DNA from: Angiostrongylus vasorum
Lineage: Eukaryota; Nematoda; Chromadorea; Rhabditida; Metastrongylidae
Assembly (NCBI GenBank): GCA_018806985.1
Contig: JADANN010000256.1
Span: forward strand, 2,145,501 to 2,209,500
Direction: 5' to 3'
DNA length: 64,000 bases
Of this stretch, positions 57,544-64,000 are shown in pieces (within the stretch, counting starts at the first letter, position 1; each line of letters opens with the position of its first letter). Below the pieces are notes generated by a model that saw only the letters and a list, made by a program, of their open reading frames with translations, was not told the origin of the DNA and made no database searches. Position numbers and translations under genes: made by a program.

Positions 57544-60500
57544 ATGATTGTTCCTGAACACATTTCTGTGACTGGAGAGTCCGTGAAAGCTTCCGAATTT
57601 GATGTAACCTCTTTAATATCTTCTTTTTTCTCTCTCTTACTATCTAATCCATACTGTTTACTCAGGTTTTTTTTAAATTCCAGGGCCAAAATGTTGCGGG
57701 TCGTGAACGATTAATGCAACTCATGAATGTGCCAGATCGTATTGTTCTAACTGGAGGAAATAGTTATGAAGGTTTTGAGGCTGAACCACTAGAGCTAATG
57801 AAAGATCATGCTACTCAGAAAAGAGAGGTATTTTTCCAGTTGCTATACGTGGAAGGCATTTTACAGCCCTTTCTTTTTTTCTTTTTTTCTTTTTTTGTCT
57901 TCAGGAGAGCATCCAAGATTTACCGAGTGTTATAACTCTTGAACATAAGCCCTATTTGGATCGTGGAGAACCTAATGTATGTTGTTTTTGCTTTTACTTC
58001 CTTATCTTTTTCACTGCTGTTTTTCTCTTGTAACAATAAATTTTTTTATTGACTGTTAAGGATGAACCTGTTCAAAGCGAAAATTCGATCGCAATCGAGG
58101 AAAATCCACTCCAGGAGTTAAAGTTAATGCGACGTCAGATAGGTGCAGGTTTTGATAGCAGTTATCTGATCGATTTATTTAGAGTCCTTTCAATGGCTTA
58201 CTGCCTCTTTGTGACTGGGAGGTGTCCCTGGGTGTCGAGCTGCGATGTACAGTGGGGAATTCACCCAACCCACTCCACCTCAGCAGTGCTTCGCACGCTG
58301 AGAAGGAGTCCGGCGTTTCCATCAGGAAATGCTGGAGTCCGCAAAAACCAGTGAAGACAAGCCGTCCAAGTATCCAAGTACTTACTTAGAGCCTACTTAG
58401 TACGAAATGCTTTAATGAGAAGATTTAATGTGTTGTTAAGTTTCCGGAAATGCAGTTTTTACCCGTAGAAGTAAGGTAAGCATTTTGTACCTCACAAGAC
58501 CGACTTTCACTCAAACTCGGCTTGAATAACCAATCATCTGTATCATTGTACCATCTGTAGTCCCGTTGATCGTCGAGTGACTCGAGCGGGCGCCAGTAAA
58601 TCTTCCATTTTTCCCTGTCGCGTGCAAGAGTAGTCCAGTGGGTTCTGCTCGCTGTAGGAACTCGTCGAGCATCATATCTTTCTTCTAGGCTCAACTCTGA
58701 TTATTGGGTCGGTGGTCTTCCTGCAGTACGTTCGACATCCCAAGGATTCCAGTCACTAACGGCTCTTGTCCATCGGTTGTCACTCATACGCATTACGTGT
58801 CCGGCCCACCTTATCTTCGACTATTTGGCGTACAGGACGGCGTCTTTGATTTTTGATCGCTGACGCAGGTCGGCGCTTCGGATCGCTTCCCTTACTTGTG
58901 TGATACGGCATACTCCTAGCATCGTCCTTACGACTGCGCGTTCAATAGTGCTAAGCGATCTTTCATCCTGCTTACCTATCGACCAGGTTTCTAACGCATA
59001 CATTGGGGCAGGAAGTACTGTTGAGTCGAAAAGGTGGGCACAGAATCGGGTGTTCCTTGTTCTCTTCACTACATCCTCGATGCTCTTAAAAGCACCCCAA
59101 GCCGCTCGTTTCCTTCTGCTCAGCTCTGGAGCCAGGTCGTTCATTATATTGATTTCCCGACCTAGATAGATATAACTAGAGCATTCGGAGATATTCGTTC
59201 CATCGAGCATGAATGGGGCATACGAAACCAATCCGTTCCTCATGAACATCGTTTCTGTGAGATTTAGTCGAAGACCAACCTTTCCACAGGCTCTATCAAA
59301 GTCGGCAAGCATACGTTCCGCTTGGCTAATGTGTTATAAGGACGATGTCATTAGCAAAGCGAAGATGATGTAACTGCCGACCATTGATTTGCACTCCCAT
59401 ATTATCCCATTCCGATGTTCGCATGACGTTCTCGAGGGTGGCAGTGAATAATTTTGGTGAGATGGTGCCTAACGCTTGTTTTGACGTCAGTGTTAATGTC
59501 GTTGTAGAATGGCGATATTTTTGTTGTGAAATTTTTGTACAACTCACGAAGAATATTAATGTACTGAGTGGGGATTCCTTGACTATCAAGGGCTTCCATG
59601 ACTGCTTCTAGCTCATTTGAGTCAAAGGCCTTCTCTAAATCGATGAAAGTGAGACAGAGCGGTCTTGTGTACCCTCGTGATATTTCAGTGAGCCTTGTTA
59701 TCGTGTGGACGTGGTCCACTGTACTTACTAATAACCAGTAGTATTCATTAAATACCAAAGTCTACAAGTCTTTTATTGATTTAAATTGTAGCGCAGTGTA
59801 GGAACCTTTGCAGTTAAGGCACACTTGCCGAAAAATGTTTTAAGCTTTATTATGCCGTCCGTCGAAAAGCTTAGATTTTCGATTCCGATTCATCAAAGAG
59901 CTTTTTGACTCTGTGAGCTGGCAAGTGTTTTTTTGCGAAGGAGGTGGTCCGAATTTTTGAACGGATGGTAAACCGTTGATGAAAAATCTGCTGACTAAGA
60001 GGGATTAGTGTGCTTCATGTCGCTCACTCTTTTTCTTTTTTTTTTTTTGTGGACGTTTGTCTTCCGTTGTTGTACAGAACTCATTGTTTTGTATTAGAAC
60101 TCTTTGTGTTGAATTTTATCGTTTTGTATTGGAACAGTGTCAAGCATCGGGTGCTCCCTATTCAGTAGGAGCCCAAAGCAATGAGCAGTGAGCAATGCGC
60201 AGTTTACATCGATGATCTTCTTGATTTTCATTTCGTTCATGCAGCAACCAGTTGTCGAATTACTGTTTTACGCTTATTGTAGTTTCGTTTATGCTAAGAT
60301 GTTATGCTAATGGATGGAATGGGTTATCAATCGCCTGGGCCAATCAAATTGTTAAGAATATTTATATTCGGTAGTGAAAGATAAAATTATGTTGAGGACT
60401 GTCCTATTCCTGCTGGACACAAGCCACTCAAGTATCATTTTTTAATCACAATTTATAACTTCTTATTTCCTGCCTATTATCTTTTTATGGCAGGGTGTTG

Positions 60501-61905
60501 TGTGAAATCCAACCACAGTGATGCTGAGATATTTTGGAAGTTTCAACTCTAAGTCAGATCGAACCGCGACTACCCTTTCCGGGGCTCACGTGTTACGGAC
60601 TGCACCACTGAGATCCTCGCTTTGCCTTTTTCTCGGCCAGTTTTTTCCTAACGATGCCGTCAACCATCACCCATGAACGGGAGTGATCTGTGGAGCACAA
60701 GTCGGCATTGAACCCAGTTGGACTTATTCTATAATCGTACTCACAGTGTACAACTTTTTATTTTCTATCTGTTATTTTTTATAGTAGGGTATTATGTGAA
60801 ATACAAATATGATGCCGAGACATTTGCAAAACTCTGGCGCTATGCCGAATCTAAACCCACCCGTGATTCTCCTTTCCGGGATTTCATATTTTAACAGGGT
60901 TGGGTCGTTGCGAAACTATTGCTGTTTTTCCCACTTATTCTTCTGAAAGTATTTGAATCCATTTCCGTGGGTCTCCTTCAAACAGTGCATTAGAATGGAT
61001 GTAGACAGCATGGATGGTTCGTGATTCCAATTCTGATCACAGGTTCGCCATGGTTCGCTTTCGATTTGTAATCCCGTGGACCTTGTTTTATCGGTAATTT
61101 TTCTAAGAGATTCGATTTCGGTGCTGCTACTGTCTTATTTCTTTTCCACCTTCACGTCATTTTCCACGTGGTACATCATAGTTAACATCTAATGTGGTTT
61201 ACGTTTTTTGTAGAATCGTTTGTGTACTTTTAAAACTGTCGTATCGTTGATTTTAAAGATTTTTTCTAGTCAAGTTTGTTGAATGTGTTTGAAGAAAATC
61301 AAACTCCAGGTTTTCCTAAAGGATGATGGGAGTCTTTTCTAACTTTTAGCAACTGAATCGAATCTTGGAAAAGACAGTGAATGGATCAAGCACAGCATGA
61401 CACTAGGAGGGGTCAATGTGGTCCATACTGTTTTTTATGAGTGTGGTCTCTACATGGTCATTAGGCAGTTTCCTTGTTTAAACGAAGTTTGTTCTTTCTT
61501 TAATGAATGGATCTGCATGAAAGCGACATGCTATGAACAGAAGCGAAGTAAAAACGGATCAGAACCGTTTCGGCCTCTTATTCCAGTTTTCCAGACTGAA
61601 TTCATTTTCTTTAGCTTTTTCCTATCCCAGATCTTAGGTCTTCGACAACGAATTGATGTGAAAACTTTTCCTTTTCAGTACCTGTAGGAGTGTTTTTTCG
61701 AGTAACCAAAATCTGTGAACGACGTTGTTGGCCGAGTCTACACATCCCTACGTAGATGCTTCCCTGATCAAAGCTGGTCGGATTTGTGTATGGGTTCGGT
61801 TGCAACTTGAGATCCCATTATTCGTTTTCCTCATCTTCATTGACTGTTGATTGATGTTGGAGCGTGATTTCTATTCCAAATTCGTAGATAGTCGTGCTAG
61901 AGCGT

Positions 61906-61948
<43 letters not shown>

Positions 61949-62284
61949 TTCATGGTGTATATAATATATACACATGTAAATATGTGTGTATATGTATACA
62001 CATGCAGACATGTATGGCGCAGTGGATAGAGGCGCCCTGCGATAGACATGTGCTTGGTGGTTCGATTCTGTGTTTTGAGCTCACAAATCCTTTCATCTCT
62101 CCGGAATCGGTAAGCTGGTACCTTTCCTGTCTAGAAGGATACCAACACCGACTAAACACATCAATGGGCTACTGCAATTATTTTTCTATACTAGATAGTG
62201 CACTTAACCATTTCTAATTGCACTTGATGAGGCTGAATGCATGTCACATCCATAAGAAGTTGATCTACGCCGTGTGCTTTCACC

Positions 62285-62364
<80 letters not shown>

Positions 62365-62985
62365 TAGTGTAGAAATGTGGGAATAAGAAATCGACCAACT
62401 ACGCAAAGATATTATAATAGGTGGAAAGTTGCACTGAAGAAAAAAAAATACCAGGAACTTTCTAATTTTTAAAAAGGGGCTACTAATACGTATTAATGTT
62501 TTCCCTTTTGAGTTTGCCGTTCCTCGAGTAGCTTACGACGTCATAGTGGCTGAGGGTGTTCCTGCGTTGAATAACATGGACATTATGCCCAAGCAGGTTC
62601 GCACAGTTCCAGGCTTTATGATGCCGAAAAATCAGTACACTGCCGCTGGAGTTCACTGTTGTCACGGCATATAACCATTGGCAAAGTGGGAATGATGTTA
62701 CGAAGACATGGCTGTTGCTCACCTTTTTTACGATCTGGGAACACTAGAGCGGGTTTCTGGAGCCTTTAAGTAAATGTGATAGCGCAGGCATTGTAGGAGA
62801 GGATCTGTTCAAGAATCAGTTATTATTGCGTCTGTCATACCCAGTTACCCTTCATACTTTTTGTGTTTCTTTAGAGTTTTGTATGAAATCATTTAAATAA
62901 TGGATGCGGAGAACGTTTAGGTCGTATTTCAACAAGGTTGTTTCAACTGGAGGATGAGTTAGAGAAACATCGGTTTCGAGAAAAG
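57544..62985 (+). CDS. Mitochondrial fission factor (MFF)-like protein, partial at the right edge
   Basis: Exons: 57530-57603 (ATG at 57544 if this is the start), 57684-57827, 57905-57976, 58061-58142 and 62921-62985. All phases agree. The order of motifs matches human MFF: IVPEHISV, NVPDRIVLTGGN with EPLELMKDHA, SVITLEHKPYLDRGE, then a coiled coil joined across the last intron, LMRRQIGRISTRLFQLEDEL (human: LRRQIIKLNRRLQLLEEE, from memory). MFF anchors in the outer mitochondrial and peroxisomal membranes and recruits the dynamin DRP1 for fission. The C-terminal membrane anchor is not seen and probably lies past the window. Upstream exons (the YEMEY-like start) were not found, although acceptor CGTCAG 4 nt before the ATG would allow a trans-spliced start. 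The last intron, 4.8 kb, holds SINE-4, an RTE-A copy, SINE-3 and SINE-1. Confidence 0.8.
58195..58385 (+). mobile_element. SINE-4, internally deleted
   Basis: 'GGCTTACTGCCTCTTTGTG' to 'GGAGTCCGGCGTTTCCATC' fuses directly to the 3' end (GTCCGCAAAAACCAGTGAAG, TCCAAGTATCCAAGTA). Confidence 0.6.
58540..59760 (-). pseudogene. RTE-A LINE, 5'-truncated
   Basis: The minus strand reads LTFIDLEKAFDSNELEAVME (intact motif A), [43 protein letters not shown] (59347-59358), [36 protein letters not shown] and LETWSIGKQDERSLSTIERA. The tail has TACAGATGATT-like units near 58545. Confidence 0.85.
59765..60440. other. Intronic stretch with no recognised feature
   Basis: Intron of the MFF-like gene. A near-repeat 'CATTGTTTTGTATTAGAAC' / 'CGTTTTGTATTGGAAC' lies at 60080-60140; nothing else was seen. 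Confidence 0.4.
60465..60900 (-). repeat. Two SINE-3 units in tandem (both reverse oriented)
   Basis: The first is at 60465-60640 (ATGGCAGGGTGTTGTGTG; AGATCGAACCGCGAC), followed by the central segment (CATCACCCATGAACGGGAG). The second is at 60755-60900 (AGTAGGGTATTATGTGAAAT). Confidence 0.6.
60901..61790. other. Intronic stretch with no recognised feature
   Basis: A 96-codon plus-strand ORF at 61397 has no motif or splice support. Confidence 0.35.
61790..61910 (-). repeat. SINE-2 tail, diverged
   Basis: 'TTTTCCTCATCTTCATTGAC' and 'GATAGTCGTGCTAGAGCG' resemble the reverse-oriented SINE-2 tail. Confidence 0.35.
61908..61946. repeat. (TA)n microsatellite
   Basis: About 18 TA units. Confidence 0.95.
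62005..62285 (+). mobile_element. SINE-1 copy, plus orientation
   Basis: The head GTATGGCGCAGTGGATAGAG with B box GGTTCGATTCTG, then the body up to GATCTACGCCGTGTGCTTTC. It is flanked by TA microsatellites on both sides. Confidence 0.75.
62287..62364. repeat. (TA)n microsatellite
   Basis: About 75 bp of TA with one ACATA interruption. Confidence 0.95.
62505..62670 (+). other. Coding-like block of unknown identity
   Basis: After CCCTTTTGAG a plus frame reads FAVPRVAYDVIVAEGVPALN, then MDIMPKQVRTVPGF and MMPKNQYTAAGVHCC before a stop. It is not needed for the MFF-like transcript, whose flanking exons join in phase without it. It could be an alternative exon or a transposon relic. Confidence 0.25.
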
Positions 62986-63297
62986 GTTGTGTTCTTTATT
63001 TTATTATCTATTATCATAGTAGGTATAATCGTCTTTATCTAATTATGGTATCACTTCTATAAGATGAGTTAACGACCTGTCGACATGGAAACTTGTTGAC
63101 TTTGTTTTTATTTAAAGAATAGGGAGCTCACGTAATTCGTCCGGTTGGTAAAGCTGTGGGGTTTGATAACTCCATCTTCGTGCTTTATAGCAATTGGCAG
63201 ACATTTCTTTGGTCAACCATAGATACAAATGTGTATCAGGTGGCTACGAACTACGTCTACACCGTGTACACATGTATGATCCTATAAAAAATTTCGT

Positions 63298-63369
63298 ATA
63301 TACATACAAACACATACATACATACATACATACATACATACATACATACACATACATACATATACATGC

Positions 63370-63401
<32 letters not shown>

Positions 63402-63620
63402 ACATATACATACACACATACACACATACATACACACATACATGCACATACACACATACATACATACACACATACACATACATACATATACACACATATA
63501 CACATACATACATACACACATACACACACATACATACACACATACACACATACATACACACATACACACATTCATACACACATACACATACATACATACA
63601 CGCACACACGCACACACGCA
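63298..63620. repeat. (CATA)n / (CACATA)n microsatellite, about 320 bp
   Basis: Tandem ACAT units with CACACAT variants, ending in ACGCACACACGC units. All ORFs here are repeat artefacts. Confidence 0.97.
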
Positions 63621-64000
63621 TCATTAAAACTTTGATTGTTGCTGCACATAATGAAAAATATTGTGACCATTCCTACAATATAGGTTAACTAGATCACCCT
63701 GTTAGATGCCATGTTAGATGCGGCATTATGTGGACGGATAGTTCGTTGTACGGTTGCTAAAGGGTCGCTTTGTAATCTGTGTGACTCTTAAGGATACGTT
63801 TCGTTCCTGTCACACCTCTTTCTTACATCCTGTGTTTACAATTGCACACATGTTTGTGCGTACGTAGTTCACTTGCGTAAATATGTATTGAACCGTGTTG
63901 CTGCAGTTGCTTGCTGCAGAGTACGTGAGAGGTGGTTGAGGGACTCCTCCAACAATTATAGTTGAAGAACGGTGCTAATTCTATGCATTATCATTTGGCC
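63621..64000. other. Stretch with no recognised feature
   Basis: Probably continuing intron of the MFF-like gene. No membrane-anchor exon was found before the window edge. Confidence 0.35.

Noticed and set aside
63194..63688. 164-codon frame over the CATA repeat
   Set aside because: Repeat artefact (His-Thr-Tyr-Ile runs).

Overview
This is eukaryotic nuclear DNA, almost certainly from a nematode and most likely a clade V strongylid such as a hookworm. The pointers are short exons bounded by TTTTCAG-type acceptors, gene starts placed just after acceptor-like sites (as with spliced-leader trans-splicing), a nematode-type glutathione peroxidase, and a dense load of degraded RTE-type LINEs, Penelope-like elements, tRNA-derived SINEs and a mariner. 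Nothing prokaryotic was seen: no CRISPR, IS element, origin or Shine-Dalgarno site. All gene models below were spliced by eye, using phase agreement between neighbouring exons.

Genes. Four run on the minus strand. In transcription order they are a CDC26/APC12-like gene (49344 to 44097), an RBM28/Nop4-like nucleolar RNA-binding protein (43888 to 33766; 15 exons, 587 aa), a cysteine-type glutathione peroxidase (32154 to 30422; 4 exons, 168 aa), and a BRAT1-like HEAT-repeat protein (29357, or possibly 32538, down to 1359). The BRAT1-like protein ends in Asp-Cys-Tyr, as human BRAT1 does. On the plus strand a mitochondrial fission factor (MFF)-like gene starts near 57.5 kb and runs off the right edge. 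Only 208 bp separate the CDC26-like stop from the RBM28-like start, which suggests an operon.

Repeats. Most of the window is intronic or intergenic repeat. RTE-A LINE copies lie at 4.2-6.4, 11.6-12.3, 13.7-16.0, 18.5-19.5, 44.4-47.8 (nearly full length, inside the CDC26-like intron) and 58.5-59.8 kb. A second LINE, RTE-B, lies at 27.9-28.5 and 55.1-56.3 kb, and a SINE-like family shares its 3' end. Penelope-like GIY-YIG and RT fragments lie at 2.0-2.9 and 16.4-16.6 kb. About ten copies of a terminal motif with a hammerhead-like core are scattered through the window. Three tRNA-related families are present: SINE-1 (about 300 bp), SINE-2 and SINE-3, the last often arranged as inverted head-to-head pairs. 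A dead mariner with both terminal inverted repeats lies at 52.5-53.8 kb. Microsatellites are (TA)n, (TG)n and (CATA)n.

The core cellular genes belong to unrelated pathways: cell-cycle ubiquitination, ribosome assembly, peroxide detoxification, Integrator-linked RNA processing and mitochondrial fission. No dedicated new multi-gene system is evident. The most novel material is in the repeat biology.
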